A stretch of 41,026 nucleotides of DNA from an uncultured Lachnospiraceae bacterium (GTDB taxonomy: Bacteria > Bacillota > Clostridia > Lachnospirales > Lachnospiraceae): the NCBI GenBank assembly GCA_947629525.1, contig CANREB010000020.1, positions 1 to 41,026 on the forward strand. Reading direction: 5' to 3'. Under the pieces are notes generated by a model. The model had not been told where the DNA came from and searched no databases. It saw only the letters and a list, made by a program, of their open reading frames with translations. The position numbers were made by a program, and so were the translations under genes. Below are positions 7,126 to 16,542 of the stretch, in pieces. The stretch's first letter is position 1. Every line of letters starts with the position of its first letter.

Positions 7126-7968
7126 ATGGGAATTAAGACATATAACCCATATACACCTTCAAGAAGGAATATGACAGGGTCAGATTTTTCGGAAATCACA
7201 AAGAAAACCCCGGAGAAATCTCTCTGTGTTGCAAAGAAAAAGAATTCCGGACGTAATAATCAGGGTAAGATAACAGTCAGACATCGCGGCGGCGGCAACA
7301 GACAAAAATACAGACTTGTAGATTTCAAGAGAAATAAGGAAGGCATACCTGCAAAAGTTATAGGTATCGAATACGATCCCAACAGATCGGCAAATATCGC
7401 GCTCATCTGCTATGCAGACGGCGAGAAGTCATATATACTTGCACCTGAAGGACTTACGGACGGTATGAATGTTATGAACGGACCTCAGGCGGAGATCAGA
7501 GTAGGCAACTGCCTGCCCCTTTCAGAGATACCTGTAGGTACATTAGTGCACAATGTTGAACTGTATCCGGGCAGAGGCGGACAGCTTGTACGTTCGGCGG
7601 GCAACAGCGCACAGCTTATGGCTAAGGAAGGCAAGTATGCGACACTCAGGCTTCCTTCAGGCGAAATGAGAATGGTTCCTGTCGTATGCCGTGCATCGAT
7701 CGGCGTTATCGGCAACGGCGACCATAACCTTGTAAAAATCGGTAAAGCAGGACGTAAGCGTCATATGGGTATCAGACCTACAGTCCGCGGTTCAGTTATG
7801 AACCCTAACGACCATCCGCATGGCGGCGGCGAGGGCAAGACCGGAATCGGACGTCCCGGTCCCTGCACACCTTGGGGCAAACCTGCTCTTGGCTTGAAGA
7901 CGAGAAAGCGCAAGAAGGCTTCTAACAAACTTATTGTAAGAAGACGTGATGGAAAAGCTATCAAGTAA
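7126..7968 (+). CDS. rplB: 50S ribosomal protein L2
   Basis: The 280-residue product is full-length L2: N-terminal [22 protein letters not shown]-fold and SH3-like domains in the middle, and the C-terminal signature [14 protein letters not shown] (about 225-238) with the histidine implicated in peptidyl transferase function. L2 joins the subunits and binds 23S domain IV. AAGGAG precedes the ATG and rpsS follows after 36 bases. Confidence 0.98.
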   Translation: MGIKTYNPYTPSRRNMTGSDFSEITKKTPEKSLCVAKKKNSGRNNQGKITVRHRGGGNRQKYRLVDFKRNKEGIPAKVIGIEYDPNRSANIALICYADGEKSYILAPEGLTDGMNVMNGPQAEIRVGNCLPLSEIPVGTLVHNVELYPGRGGQLVRSAGNSAQLMAKEGKYATLRLPSGEMRMVPVVCRASIGVIGNGDHNLVKIGKAGRKRHMGIRPTVRGSVMNPNDHPHGGGEGKTGIGRPGPCTPWGKPALGLKTRKRKKASNKLIVRRRDGKAIK

Positions 7969-8004
7969 TCAGAGATTATCGATTGAATAAGGAGGAAAAA
8001 CCTA

Positions 8005-8286
8005 ATGGCTAGATCATTAAAGAAGGGTCCTTTCGCAGATGAAAGTCTTTTAAAGAAGATTGATGCTATGAATGCGTCAGGAAACAAATCAGTAATAAAG
8101 ACATGGTCACGTCGTTCTACGATCTTTCCCTCATTCGTGGGACATACGATTGCAGTACATGATGGTAGAAAGCACGTGCCTGTATATGTAACAGAGGATA
8201 TGGTTGGACATAAGCTTGGCGAATTCGTCGCAACCAGAACCTATAGAGGACATGGTAAGGACGAAAAGAAATCAAAAGTTAAGTAA
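8005..8286 (+). CDS. rpsS: 30S ribosomal protein S19
   Basis: This 93-residue S19 begins with [11 protein letters not shown] and contains [21 protein letters not shown] and [13 protein letters not shown], all family hallmarks (positions about 34-54 and 74-86). It forms a head dimer with S13 and contacts the A-site finger. AAGGAGG lies 9 bases before the ATG. Confidence 0.97.
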   Translation: MARSLKKGPFADESLLKKIDAMNASGNKSVIKTWSRRSTIFPSFVGHTIAVHDGRKHVPVYVTEDMVGHKLGEFVATRTYRGHGKDEKKSKVK

Positions 8287-8308
8287 TTAGTTGAAAGGAG
8301 GTTCAACC

Positions 8309-8713
8309 ATGGAAGAAATGGAAAAGAAGAAATATAGCAGAACAAGCTATAAGAGAAAGAGAAATGCGGAAAATAGAGAAACCAGACCATCAGCAAAGCT
8401 CTCATACGCAAGAGTATCCGTTCAGAAAGCCTGCTTTGTGTTAGATGCCATCAGAGGCAAGGATGTACAGACAGCACTTGCAATACTTGAGTACAATCCG
8501 AGATATGCTTCAAGCATTATAAAGAAGCTTTTACAGTCGGCAATCGCAAATGCAGAGAACAACAACGGTATGAACGCTGAGAACCTTTATATTGCAGAAT
8601 GCTATGCAAATAAGGGACCCACAATGAAGCGAATAAGACCAAGGGCACAGGGCAGGGCTTACAGGATCGAAAAGAGAATGAGCCATATTACAATTGTGCT
8701 CGATGAGAGATAG
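8309..8713 (+). CDS. rplV: 50S ribosomal protein L22 with N-terminal extension
   Basis: The ATG at 8309 is chosen because AAAGGAGG ends 7 bases before it; a TTG at 8291 overlaps that site. The 134-residue protein carries the L22 core from about residue 27 ([13 protein letters not shown]), the hairpin [18 protein letters not shown] (107-124) that lines the exit tunnel, and the usual SHITIVL ending. A charged Lys/Arg/Glu N-terminal extension of about 25 residues is absent from the Bacillus protein. It overlaps nothing, and rpsC follows 10 bases after the stop. Confidence 0.95.
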   Translation: MEEMEKKKYSRTSYKRKRNAENRETRPSAKLSYARVSVQKACFVLDAIRGKDVQTALAILEYNPRYASSIIKKLLQSAIANAENNNGMNAENLYIAECYANKGPTMKRIRPRAQGRAYRIEKRMSHITIVLDER

Positions 8714-8723
8714 GAGGAAGAAA

Positions 8724-9380
8724 ATGGGACAGAAAGTTAATCCTCATGGACTGAGAGTCGGTGTTATTAAAGATTGGGATTCTAAATGGTATGCAGATGC
8801 GGAGTTTGCAGATTATTTGGTTGAAGACTATAATATCAGAAAATTTTTAAAGAAGAAGTTATTCAGTGCAGGAGTATCTAAAATCGAAATTGAGAGAGCG
8901 GCTGACAGAGTAAAAGTCATCGTCTTCACGGCTAAGCCCGGTCTTGTTATAGGTAAGGGCGGCGCGGAAATCGAAGTTACAAAGAAAGAACTTCAGAAAC
9001 TTACGGGAAAGAATGTCCTTGTTGATATCAAGGAGATTAAGAGACCCGATAAGGATGCTCAGCTTGTTGCGGAGAATATTGCTTTACAGCTTGAGAACCG
9101 TGTATCTTTCAGACGTGCTATGAAGTCTTGCATGAGCAGGACAATGAAGTCCGGTGCGCTTGGAATTAAGACAGCAGTTTCAGGTCGTCTTGGCGGTGCA
9201 GATATGGCTCGTACAGAGTTTTACAGCGAGGGAACAATTCCTCTTCAGACACTTAGAGCAGATATTGACTACGGCTTCGCGGAGGCAGATACAACTTACG
9301 GCAAGCTTGGCGTAAAAGTTTGGATCTACAAAGGCGAGGTACTTCCCACTAAAGGAAACAAGGAAGGGAGCGATAAATAA
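8724..9380 (+). CDS. rpsC: 30S ribosomal protein S3
   Basis: The start at 8724 gives the invariant [16 protein letters not shown]-terminus, with AGGAGG about 6 bases upstream just after the rplV stop. The 218-residue product contains the KH domain with [11 protein letters not shown] (about 77-87) and the C-terminal S3 domain ([13 protein letters not shown]). S3 forms part of the mRNA entry channel and helicase. The last base of its stop codon is the first base of the rplP start. Confidence 0.97.
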   Translation: MGQKVNPHGLRVGVIKDWDSKWYADAEFADYLVEDYNIRKFLKKKLFSAGVSKIEIERAADRVKVIVFTAKPGLVIGKGGAEIEVTKKELQKLTGKNVLVDIKEIKRPDKDAQLVAENIALQLENRVSFRRAMKSCMSRTMKSGALGIKTAVSGRLGGADMARTEFYSEGTIPLQTLRADIDYGFAEADTTYGKLGVKVWIYKGEVLPTKGNKEGSDK

Positions 9381-9817
9381 TGTTAATGCCAAAAAGAGTA
9401 AAACGTCGTAAACAGTTTCGCGGTACAATGAGAGGCAAGGCAACAAGAGGTAATAAGATCACTTACGGTGAATACGGTATCGTGGCATTAGAGCCCTGCT
9501 GGGTTAAATCAAATCAGATAGAGGCAGCACGTATCGCAATTACACGTTATGTAAAGCGTGGCGGTAAAGTTTGGATAAAGATATTCCCCGATAAGCCTGT
9601 AACAGCTAAGCCCGCTGAGACTCGAATGGGTTCCGGAAAAGGTTCGCTTGAATACTGGGTAGCAGTAGTTAAGCCGGGACGCGTAATGTTTGAGATCGGC
9701 GGAGTGGATGAGGAAGTGGCTAGAGAAGCGTTGCGCCTTGCGACATATAAGCTTCCCTGCAAGTGCAAGATCGTTTCAAAAGCGGATTTGGAAGGCGGTG
9801 CAGTAAATGAAAACTAA
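9380..9817 (+). CDS. rplP: 50S ribosomal protein L16
   Basis: The 145-residue protein starts [15 protein letters not shown] and contains [18 protein letters not shown] (about 49-66) and [14 protein letters not shown] (83-96), which define L16. It stabilises tRNA in the A and P sites. The start overlaps the rpsC stop by one base and the gene overlaps rpmC by 11 bases, so translation is tightly coupled. Confidence 0.97.
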   Translation: MLMPKRVKRRKQFRGTMRGKATRGNKITYGEYGIVALEPCWVKSNQIEAARIAITRYVKRGGKVWIKIFPDKPVTAKPAETRMGSGKGSLEYWVAVVKPGRVMFEIGGVDEEVAREALRLATYKLPCKCKIVSKADLEGGAVNEN

Positions 9818-10016
9818 TAAGTATGTAGAAGATTTAAGAAGCAAATCAGCTACAGAATTATCACAGGAATTAGTAGCTGCAAAGAAGGAACTTTTCAATT
9901 TGAGATTTCAGAACGCAACTAATCAGTTAGATAATACAGCAAGGATTAAAGAGGTAAGAAGAAACATTGCCAGAATTCAGACTGTAATATCTGCAAATCT
10001 TAGGAATGCAGAGTAG
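9807..10016 (+). CDS. rpmC: 50S ribosomal protein L29
   Basis: The 69-residue helical protein has the L29 signature [10 protein letters not shown] followed by a long helix ending in [11 protein letters not shown]. It lies near L23 at the tunnel exit. The gene begins inside the 3' end of rplP with a GGAAGG site in the rplP coding sequence. Confidence 0.95.
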   Translation: MKTNKYVEDLRSKSATELSQELVAAKKELFNLRFQNATNQLDNTARIKEVRRNIARIQTVISANLRNAE

Positions 10017-10030
10017 GGAGGATCATTATC

Positions 10031-10285
10031 GTGGAAAGAAATTTAAGAAAGACGCGTACAGGCAAAGTTGTAAGCAATAAAATGCAAAAGACTATAGTAG
10101 TTGCCGTTGAAGACCATGTTAAGCACCCTCTTTATGGGAAGATCGTTAAGAGAACTTATAAGCTTAAGGCGCATGATGAGAACAATGACTGCAATATCGG
10201 CGATATAGTTAAAGTAATGGAGACAAGACCTTTATCAAAGGATAAGAGATGGCGTCTTGTTGAGATTGTCGAGAGAGTAAAATAA
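10031..10285 (+). CDS. rpsQ: 30S ribosomal protein S17
   Basis: The 84-residue OB-fold protein has [25 protein letters not shown] at its start (described by its ends, residues 3-27) and [16 protein letters not shown] at its end. S17 is a primary 16S binder in the body of the subunit. Translation starts at GTG (10031), preceded by GGGAGG; no better ATG is available. Confidence 0.96.
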   Translation: MERNLRKTRTGKVVSNKMQKTIVVAVEDHVKHPLYGKIVKRTYKLKAHDENNDCNIGDIVKVMETRPLSKDKRWRLVEIVERVK

Positions 10286-10325
10286 ATATAAGATCGCGCT
10301 TTTGCGATTTGGAAGGAGAATTAGC

Positions 10326-10694
10326 ATGATACAACAGGAAACCAGACTTAAAGTCGCTGATAATACCGGCGCTAAAGAGTTACTTTGCATTAGAGTTATG
10401 GGTGGCTCTACAAGAAGGTATGCAAGCATTGGCGATATAATCGTTGCCAGCGTTAAAGATGCAACACCAGGCGGCGTTGTAAAAAAAGGCGATGTAGTTA
10501 AGGCAGTAGTTGTCCGTTCGGTAAAAGGTGTCCGCCGTAAAGACGGTTCTTATATCAGATTTGACGAAAATGCTGCTGTTATCATAAAAGATGATAAGAC
10601 TCCAAGGGGAACGCGTATTTTTGGACCGGTAGCGAGAGAACTTCGTGATAAGCAGTTCATGAAGATCGCTTCATTAGCTCCCGAAGTATTATAA
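10326..10694 (+). CDS. rplN: 50S ribosomal protein L14
   Basis: The 122-residue protein starts [18 protein letters not shown] and contains [15 protein letters not shown] and [13 protein letters not shown], the L14 hallmarks. L14 forms an intersubunit bridge and is the binding site of the silencing factor RsfS. The ATG at 10326 has GGAAGGAG 7 bases upstream; an upstream in-frame TTG is disregarded. rplX follows 13 bases after the stop. Confidence 0.97.
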   Translation: MIQQETRLKVADNTGAKELLCIRVMGGSTRRYASIGDIIVASVKDATPGGVVKKGDVVKAVVVRSVKGVRRKDGSYIRFDENAAVIIKDDKTPRGTRIFGPVARELRDKQFMKIASLAPEVL

Positions 10695-10707
10695 GGAGGT
10701 GCCGAAA

Positions 10708-11013
10708 ATGTTAAAGATTAAGAAGGGCGATACCGTAAAGGTCATCACCGGCAAAGATAAAGATAAAGAGGGTAAGGTTTTATCTGTTGATGCCAAGAAA
10801 TCAAGAGTATTGGTCGAGGGCGTTAATATGGTAACAAAGCATACCAAACCTTCTGCCGCTAATCAGAACGGCGGTATTATCCAGAAAGAAGCTCCTATTG
10901 ATGTTTCAAACGTAATGTACCTCCACAAAGGAAAAGCTACAAGAGTAGGCTTCAAATTTGACGGCGATAAGAAAGTACGTTACGCAAAGACAACAGGCGA
11001 AGTGATTGATTAA
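10708..11013 (+). CDS. rplX: 50S ribosomal protein L24
   Basis: This 101-residue KOW-domain protein has the sequence [21 protein letters not shown] at the start (residues 3-23, given by its ends) and the L24 region [12 protein letters not shown]24 initiates 50S assembly. The ATG at 10708 follows AGGAGGT by 7 bases, so it is preferred to a GTG nine bases upstream that abuts that site. Confidence 0.96.
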   Translation: MLKIKKGDTVKVITGKDKDKEGKVLSVDAKKSRVLVEGVNMVTKHTKPSAANQNGGIIQKEAPIDVSNVMYLHKGKATRVGFKFDGDKKVRYAKTTGEVID

Positions 11014-11036
11014 TTCTAAGGAAGGAGGTTTAACTG

Positions 11037-11576
11037 GTGAGCAGACTTAAAGATTTATATAAAGACGAAATAGTTGATGCTATGATCAAGAAGTTTGGAT
11101 ATAAGAACGTTATGCAGGTTCCCAAGCTTGATAAAATTGTTATTAACATGGGTGTAGGCGAGGCAAAGGATAACGCCAAAGCACTTGAGTCAGCCGTTAA
11201 GGACCTTGAAATAATCGCGGGTCAGAAAGCTGTTGTGACAAAGGCTAAGAAAGCTGTCGCTAACTTTAAAATTCGTGAGGGTATGGGTATAGGATGCAAG
11301 GTCACTCTCCGCGGAGAAAAGATGTATGAATTCCTTGACCGCCTTGTAAACCTTGCGCTTCCGCGAGTTCGTGACTTCAGAGGTGTAAGCGCCAACTCAT
11401 TTGACGGAAGAGGTAACTATGCACTTGGAATCAAGGAGCAGATCATTTTCCCCGAGATTGAGTATGATAAGGTGGATAAGATAAGAGGTATGGATGTTAT
11501 TATTGTAACAACTGCCAAAACTGATGAAGAAGCACGCGAACTGCTGACACAGTTCAATATGCCTTTTGCGAAGTAA
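11037..11576 (+). CDS. rplE: 50S ribosomal protein L5
   Basis: The 179-residue protein contains [12 protein letters not shown] (about 33-44), [17 protein letters not shown] and the C-terminal FNMPFAK. L5 binds 5S rRNA and contacts the P-site tRNA. The start is GTG at 11037 with a GGAAGGAGG site upstream. No ATG fits the family start. Confidence 0.97.
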   Translation: MSRLKDLYKDEIVDAMIKKFGYKNVMQVPKLDKIVINMGVGEAKDNAKALESAVKDLEIIAGQKAVVTKAKKAVANFKIREGMGIGCKVTLRGEKMYEFLDRLVNLALPRVRDFRGVSANSFDGRGNYALGIKEQIIFPEIEYDKVDKIRGMDVIIVTTAKTDEEARELLTQFNMPFAK

Positions 11577-11594
11577 TTAAGGAGGTAAATTCGT

Positions 11595-11780
11595 ATGGCA
11601 AAAACATCGATGAAAGTTAAACAGCAGCGTAATCCTAAGTTTTCCACACGTGAATACAGCCGTTGCAAAATCTGCGGTCGTCCTCATGCATATTTAAGAA
11701 AATACGGAATTTGCAGAATATGCTTCCGTGAACTGGCATACAAGGGACAGATTCCGGGTGTTAAGAAAGCTAGTTGGTAA
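11595..11780 (+). CDS. rpsN: 30S ribosomal protein S14, zinc-binding type Z
   Basis: The 61-residue short form carries two CxxC pairs (CKIC at 24-27 and CRIC at 40-43) that bind one zinc ion. The C-terminal PGVKKASW is typical. A short S14 in the spc operon is the Gram-positive norm. No zinc-independent paralogue is present in this window. AAGGAGG precedes the ATG. Confidence 0.97.
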   Translation: MAKTSMKVKQQRNPKFSTREYSRCKICGRPHAYLRKYGICRICFRELAYKGQIPGVKKASW

Positions 11781-11809
11781 TAAATAAAATCCAAGAGGAG
11801 GAAACTGAA

Positions 11810-12211
11810 ATGACAATGAGCGATCCTATTGCAGATATGCTTACAAGAATTCGTAATGCAAATACTGCAAAGCATGATACGGTAGATATTCCATCATCAA
11901 AGATGAAGCTTGCGATTGCGCAAATCCTTTTAGATGAGGGATATATTAAGAGTTTTGACGTTGTTGATGACGGCGCGTTTAAAACGATTCATATTACATT
12001 AAAGTATGGCGCAGATAAGAATGACAGGATTATAACAGGCTTAAAGAGAATTTCAAAGCCCGGTCTTCGTATCTACGCGGGTAAAGATGAGCTGCCAAAG
12101 GTTCTCGGAGGACTTGGCATCGCCATCATTTCTACTAATCAGGGCGTTATAACCGATAAGGAAGCAAGAAAACGTCAGGTTGGCGGCGAGGTATTGGCAT
12201 TTGTTTGGTAA
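11810..12211 (+). CDS. rpsH: 30S ribosomal protein S8
   Basis: The 133-residue product starts [18 protein letters not shown] and ends in GGEVLAFVW, both diagnostic. S8 is a primary binder of helix 21 and the repressor of the spc operon in E. coli. The ATG at 11810 is preceded by GAGGAGG; the frame extends 12 codons upstream to a GTG overlapping rpsN, which is not needed. Confidence 0.96.
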   Translation: MTMSDPIADMLTRIRNANTAKHDTVDIPSSKMKLAIAQILLDEGYIKSFDVVDDGAFKTIHITLKYGADKNDRIITGLKRISKPGLRIYAGKDELPKVLGGLGIAIISTNQGVITDKEARKRQVGGEVLAFVW

Positions 12212-12256
12212 TATCAGCCAATCTGCATATTAATTTATTATTTAGGAGGTACGGGC

Positions 12257-12799
12257 ATGTCACGTATAGGAAGAATGCCAATCGCGATTCCTGCAGGTGT
12301 AACTGTAGAAGTTGCAGAAAATAACAAGGTGACTGTAAAGGGTCCCAAGGGAACACTTGAAAGAGTGCTTCCTTCAGAGATGGAAATCAAAGTTGAAGGT
12401 GCTGAAGTAACTGTAAAAAGACCTAACGATTTAAAGAAAATGAAGTCGCTTCATGGTCTTACAAGGACACTTATCAACAACATGGTCGTTGGTGTTACAA
12501 CAGGCTACGAGAAGAAGCTTGAGGTAAACGGTGTCGGTTACAGAGCTGCTAAATCAGGAAAGAAATTGACATTATCTTTAGGCTATTCGCATCCTGTTGA
12601 GATGATAGACCCTGAAGGTATTGAAACGGTGCTTGACGGTACTAACATTATCATCGTCAAAGGTATCGATAAAGAGAAGGTCGGACAATTTGCCGCTGAG
12701 ATCAGAGATAAGAGAAGACCTGAACCTTATAAGGGTAAAGGTATCAAGTATGCCGATGAGACAATCAGACGTAAAGTCGGTAAGACCGGTAAGAAGTAA
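12257..12799 (+). CDS. rplF: 50S ribosomal protein L6
   Basis: The 180-residue protein has the two repeated L6 domains, starting [14 protein letters not shown], with the C-terminal signature [14 protein letters not shown] (about 155-168). L6 sits near the sarcin-ricin loop at the factor-binding site. TAGGAGGT lies 6 bases before the ATG. Confidence 0.97.
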   Translation: MSRIGRMPIAIPAGVTVEVAENNKVTVKGPKGTLERVLPSEMEIKVEGAEVTVKRPNDLKKMKSLHGLTRTLINNMVVGVTTGYEKKLEVNGVGYRAAKSGKKLTLSLGYSHPVEMIDPEGIETVLDGTNIIIVKGIDKEKVGQFAAEIRDKRRPEPYKGKGIKYADETIRRKVGKTGKK

Positions 12800-12817
12800 A
12801 TAAGGAGGGCGTAAAAA

Positions 12818-13186
12818 ATGGTTAGTAAAAAATCAAGAGCAGAAGTTCGTAAAAAGAAGCACATGAGAATGCGTAACCGTTTTAGCGGCACAGCGCAGAG
12901 ACCGCGCTTGGCAGTATTCAGAAGCAATAATCATATGTATGCTCAAATTATTGACGATACAGTCGGAAATACATTGGCATCAGCTTCAACAGTAGAAAAA
13001 GAGGTAAAGTCTGAACTTAAATACACAGACAATGTTGATGCAGCGGCATATTTAGGCAAAGTTATCGCAAAGCGGGCATTGGATAAAGGTATTACAGAAG
13101 TGGTTTTTGACAGAGGCGGCTTTTTATACCATGGAAAAATCAAAGCTTTAGCTGAGGCAGCAAGAGAAGCTGGCTTGGTATTCTAG
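12818..13186 (+). CDS. rplR: 50S ribosomal protein L18
   Basis: The 122-residue protein has the basic N-terminus [20 protein letters not shown], then [20 protein letters not shown] and the ending [18 protein letters not shown]18 delivers 5S rRNA to the large subunit. AAGGAGGG precedes the ATG. Confidence 0.97.
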   Translation: MVSKKSRAEVRKKKHMRMRNRFSGTAQRPRLAVFRSNNHMYAQIIDDTVGNTLASASTVEKEVKSELKYTDNVDAAAYLGKVIAKRALDKGITEVVFDRGGFLYHGKIKALAEAAREAGLVF

Positions 13187-13202
13187 GAAGGGAGAAAATC
13201 AC

Positions 13203-13712
13203 ATGAAACGTACAATTATTGATGCTAGTCAGCTTGAATTAACAGATAAGGTCGTTACGATCAAACGAGTAACAAAGACTGTTAAGGGCGGACGCAATAT
13301 GCGTTTTACCGCTTTGGTAGTTGTAGGCGACGGTAACGGTCATGTAGGCGCAGGTCTTGGCAAAGCCGTGGAGATCCCTGAGGCTATCCGTAAGGGTAAG
13401 GAAGACGCAATGAAAAATCTTGTTAAGATCTCTCTTGACGAGAACAATTCAATCCCCCATGATTTTATGGGTAAATATGGTTCTTCAACTATCCTGTTGA
13501 AGAGAGCCCCTGAAGGTACAGGTATCATCGCCGGCGGTCCCGCGCGTATTGTATGCGAACTTGCAGGTATAAAGAATATCCGTACAAAGGCGCTTGGTTC
13601 TACAAATAAGCAGAACGTCGTATATGCGACTATTTCAGGTCTGGCACAGGTAAAGACACCTGAGCAGGTGGCTGCCAACCGCGGAAAATCTGTCGATGAG
13701 ATTTTGGCTTAA
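13203..13712 (+). CDS. rpsE: 30S ribosomal protein S5
   Basis: The 169-residue product contains the double-stranded RNA-binding type domain [20 protein letters not shown] (about 23-42) and [20 protein letters not shown]5 helps form the mRNA entrance and influences decoding accuracy. GGAAGGGAG precedes the ATG. rpmD follows after 13 bases. Confidence 0.97.
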   Translation: MKRTIIDASQLELTDKVVTIKRVTKTVKGGRNMRFTALVVVGDGNGHVGAGLGKAVEIPEAIRKGKEDAMKNLVKISLDENNSIPHDFMGKYGSSTILLKRAPEGTGIIAGGPARIVCELAGIKNIRTKALGSTNKQNVVYATISGLAQVKTPEQVAANRGKSVDEILA

Positions 13713-13725
13713 GGAGGTAGACAAA

Positions 13726-13908
13726 ATGGCAAAAACATTGAAAGTTACGTTAGTAAAATCAACGATCGGTGCCGTTCCAAAGAATAAGGCAACTGTTGTG
13801 GCTATGGGACTGACAAAGCTTCACAAGACAGTTGAGCTTCCTGATAATGCTGCCACAAGAGGTATGATCCAAAAGGTAAGGCACTTGGTAAAAGTTGAAG
13901 AAGCATAA
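13726..13908 (+). CDS. rpmD: 50S ribosomal protein L30
   Basis: This 60-residue L30 has LKVTLVKSTIGAVPKNKATV and LRKxxx-type GLTKLHKTVELPDN sequence. The ATG at 13726 has TAAGGAGG upstream, overlapping the rpsE stop region; an upstream in-frame ATG inside rpsE lacks a ribosome binding site. The length is typical of bacterial L30. Confidence 0.96.
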   Translation: MAKTLKVTLVKSTIGAVPKNKATVVAMGLTKLHKTVELPDNAATRGMIQKVRHLVKVEEA

Positions 13909-13924
13909 ATGAGGAGGTGTCGGA

Positions 13925-14365
13925 ATGGAATTATTTAATTTAAGACCCGCTGATGGCTCTAAGCACAGCAATAATTTTAGAAAAGGTCGCGGACACGGTT
14001 CGGGAAACGGTAAGACCGCAGGTAAAGGTCATAAAGGACAGAAGGCTCGTTCAGGTGCAAAGAGACCCGGATTTGAAGGCGGACAGATGCCTTTATACAG
14101 ACGTATTCCCAAGAGAGGTTTTACAAACAGAAACTCTAAGGAAATAGTCGGAATAAACATTGAGAGATTAGAAAGATTTGAAGAAGGTTCTACTGTTTCG
14201 GTTGAAACTCTTATAGAAGCAGGAATCGTTAAGAACCCTAAAGACGGCGTGAAGATTTTAGGCAGAGGAGAATTAACCAAGAAACTCAATGTTCAGGCAA
14301 ACGCATTCAGCGAATCTGCAAAAGCAAAGATTGAGTCACTTGGTGGAACAGCAGAGGTGGTTTAA
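13925..14365 (+). CDS. rplO: 50S ribosomal protein L15
   Basis: The 146-residue protein begins [13 protein letters not shown] and has the Gly/Lys-rich region [20 protein letters not shown] (about 21-40) and [20 protein letters not shown]15 acts late in 50S assembly. GAGGAGGT precedes the ATG. Its stop overlaps the secY start by one base. Confidence 0.97.
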   Translation: MELFNLRPADGSKHSNNFRKGRGHGSGNGKTAGKGHKGQKARSGAKRPGFEGGQMPLYRRIPKRGFTNRNSKEIVGINIERLERFEEGSTVSVETLIEAGIVKNPKDGVKILGRGELTKKLNVQANAFSESAKAKIESLGGTAEVV

Positions 14366-15678
14366 TGTTAACTACATTAAAGAACGCTTTAAAGGTTAAG
14401 GAGATCAGAAAGGGATTGCTGTTTACATTTCTTATGTTAGTGGTTATCCGTTTCGGTTCGCAGCTTCCGGTTCCGGGTGTGGACAGAGATTATTTCGCTT
14501 CGTGGTTTGAGTCGCAGACAGGCGGTGCGTTTAATTTCTTTGACGCCTTTACGGGCGGTTCATTCCTGAATATGTCGGTATTTGCGCTTAACATTACACC
14601 GTATATAACATCATCCATTATCATGCAGCTTCTTACCATAGCTATTCCAAAATTGGAGGAAATGCAGAAGGATGGTGAGGACGGAAGAAAGAAGATCGCA
14701 TCAATAACGCGTTATGTGACTATAGTTTTGTCTATAGTTGAGAGCGCGGCTATGGCGATCGGATTTGGCAATCAGGGTCTGCTTGAGCATTTCGGACCGT
14801 TGGAGGTTATCACGGTAATTACTTCGCTGACTGCGGGAAGCGCTTTCCTTATGTGGATCGGCGAACGCATCACGGAAAAGGGTGTCGGCAACGGTATCTC
14901 AATAGTGCTTGTCATCAATATCATCTCACGTCTGCCGAATGATTTCGGCAGCCTGTATGAGCAGTTTGTCAAAGGTAAATCGATACCTTTGGCGGTAGTG
15001 GCGGCACTTATTATAATAGCTGTTGTCCTTGCCATGATAGTCTTTGTTGTTATACTTAACAGCGGAGTCCGTAAAGTGCCCGTGCAGTATGCAAAGAAGA
15101 TACAGGGAAACAAAATGTCAGGCGGACAGATGACATTTCTTCCGCTTAAGGTCAATACCGCAGGCGTTATACCTATTATCTTTGCGTCATCCCTTATGCA
15201 GACACCGATAGTTATATCCAGCCTTGCCGGATATCAGGGAACAGGTGTATGGAGGCAGATATTAAACGGATTGAACCAAGACAATTGGTGTAATCCGCAG
15301 CAGCCTGTTTATTCCATCGGTCTGGTCGTGTATATAATATTGACGATATTCTTCGCGTATTTTTATACATCCTTGACCTTTAACCCTTTGGAGATAGCTA
15401 ATAATATGAAGAAACAGGGCGGATTTATACCCGGAATACGTCCGGGCAAGCCGACAAGCGACTATCTCAATAAAGTGCTTAACGCCATTATATTTATCGG
15501 CGCGATAGGGCTTGTGATCGTCGCGGTTGTACCTTTCTTCTTTAACGGTGTCTTTAATGCTTCCGTATCATTTGGCGGCACCAGCCTTATTATTATAGTA
15601 AGTGTTGTTCTTGAGACGATGAAGCAGATAGAGTCAAAGATGCTGGTAAGAAATTATAAGGGATTTTTAAACGACTAG
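14365..15678 (+). CDS. secY: Sec translocon channel subunit SecY
   Basis: The 437-residue protein has ten predicted membrane spans and SecY signatures: RFGSQLPVPGVD, NITPYITSSIIMQLLT (plug and second span, about 76-91), GERITEKGVGNGIS (about 171-184) and the cytoplasmic loop GFIPGIRPGKPT. It forms the protein-conducting channel with SecE and SecG. It is translationally coupled to rplO. A 177-base spacer with hairpins follows before adk. Confidence 0.98.
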   Translation: MLTTLKNALKVKEIRKGLLFTFLMLVVIRFGSQLPVPGVDRDYFASWFESQTGGAFNFFDAFTGGSFLNMSVFALNITPYITSSIIMQLLTIAIPKLEEMQKDGEDGRKKIASITRYVTIVLSIVESAAMAIGFGNQGLLEHFGPLEVITVITSLTAGSAFLMWIGERITEKGVGNGISIVLVINIISRLPNDFGSLYEQFVKGKSIPLAVVAALIIIAVVLAMIVFVVILNSGVRKVPVQYAKKIQGNKMSGGQMTFLPLKVNTAGVIPIIFASSLMQTPIVISSLAGYQGTGVWRQILNGLNQDNWCNPQQPVYSIGLVVYIILTIFFAYFYTSLTFNPLEIANNMKKQGGFIPGIRPGKPTSDYLNKVLNAIIFIGAIGLVIVAVVPFFFNGVFNASVSFGGTSLIIIVSVVLETMKQIESKMLVRNYKGFLND

Positions 15679-15697
15679 CTGTAAAGGATATCGGATA

Positions 15698-15725
15698 TAG
15701 AAGCAAAGCGGGTGCTTTGCTTCTA
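15698..15725 (+). promoter_or_regulatory. 11-bp hairpin between secY and adk
   Basis: TAGAAGCAAAG (15698-15708) pairs perfectly with CTTTGCTTCTA (15715-15725) over a six-base loop. No T run follows, so it is not a standard intrinsic terminator. It could set relative expression by stabilising or cleaving the mRNA, or act as an attenuator. This role is inferred. Confidence 0.6.
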
Positions 15726-15770
15726 TGCCATTATCTGCTATTATCTGCATAATGTAATACTGCGGGATAA

Positions 15771-15828
15771 GATATTTTGAATTGAAAATATCGTCCGGAC
15801 AGGTCAGGGTATTTTAAATTGAAAGTAT
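15771..15828 (+). repeat. degenerate AT-rich inverted repeats before adk
   Basis: GATATTTT-GAATTG-AAAATATC (15771-15792) is a perfect 8-bp inverted repeat. A related copy, GGTATTTTAAATTGAAAGTAT, lies at 15808-15828, so the element is repeated with changes 37 bp further on. Function is unknown; both could bind a regulator or form RNA hairpins. Confidence 0.5.
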
Positions 15829-15855
15829 TTAAAAAGCGGATAAGGAGGAAACAAA

Positions 15856-16497
15856 ATGAAAATTATTATGCTGGGTGCGCCCGGAGCAGGAAAAGGAACA
15901 CAGGCAAAGATGATCGCCGACAAGTTTGCAATACCACATATTTCTACGGGAGATATATTCCGTGCTAATATCAAGAACGGCACAGAACTTGGAATGGAAG
16001 CCAAGAAATATATGGATCAGGGACTCTTGGTGCCCGACGAACTTACGGTCAAGATCCTTTTGGACAGAGTGGCGCAGCCCGACTGTAATAACGGTTATGT
16101 ACTTGACGGTTTTCCAAGGACTATCCCTCAGGCGGAAGTGCTCGACAAGGCGCTTACCGAACTTGGCGACAAGATCGACTATGCCATAAATGTTGACGTT
16201 CCCGATGAGAACATCATCAGCAGGATGTCGGGAAGACGCGCATGCGTGACATGCGGTGCAACATATCATATAGTCCATATCCCGCCTAAAAAAGAAGGAA
16301 TATGCGATAAATGCAATTCCGAACTTATTTTGAGAGATGACGATAAACCCGAAACAGTAAAGAACAGGCTCAATGTATATCATGAGCAGACGCAGCCGCT
16401 CATAGATTTCTATTCAAAAAAAGGAGTCCTCAGATCGGTTGACGGCACAAAGGATATGAACGAGGTATTCGGGGCAATAGTTGATATATTAAAGTAA
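15856..16497 (+). CDS. adk: adenylate kinase, zinc-lid form
   Basis: The 213-residue enzyme interconverts ATP + AMP and 2 ADP. The P-loop GAPGAGKGT is at 7-15, the AMP-binding FPRT at 86-89, and the long-form LID carries Cys130, Cys133, Cys150 and Cys153, which bind structural zinc as in many Gram-positives. AAGGAGG precedes the ATG. It is placed between secY and map, as is common in Firmicutes. Confidence 0.97.
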   Translation: MKIIMLGAPGAGKGTQAKMIADKFAIPHISTGDIFRANIKNGTELGMEAKKYMDQGLLVPDELTVKILLDRVAQPDCNNGYVLDGFPRTIPQAEVLDKALTELGDKIDYAINVDVPDENIISRMSGRRACVTCGATYHIVHIPPKKEGICDKCNSELILRDDDKPETVKNRLNVYHEQTQPLIDFYSKKGVLRSVDGTKDMNEVFGAIVDILK

Positions 16498-16542
16498 AAT
16501 ATGGCTTTATGTTTAAGTGCTCATTTTTCAGGAGGTTTAAAT

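Noticed and set aside
15698..15725. secY-adk hairpin considered as an intrinsic terminator
   Set aside because: No T run follows the stem, and adk and map lie downstream in the usual operon order without a clear new promoter.
15829..16383. 184-residue open frame on the minus strand opposite adk
   Set aside because: It lies fully over adk, which has complete motifs. The translation has no recognisable domain and the frame is a product of adk codon usage.
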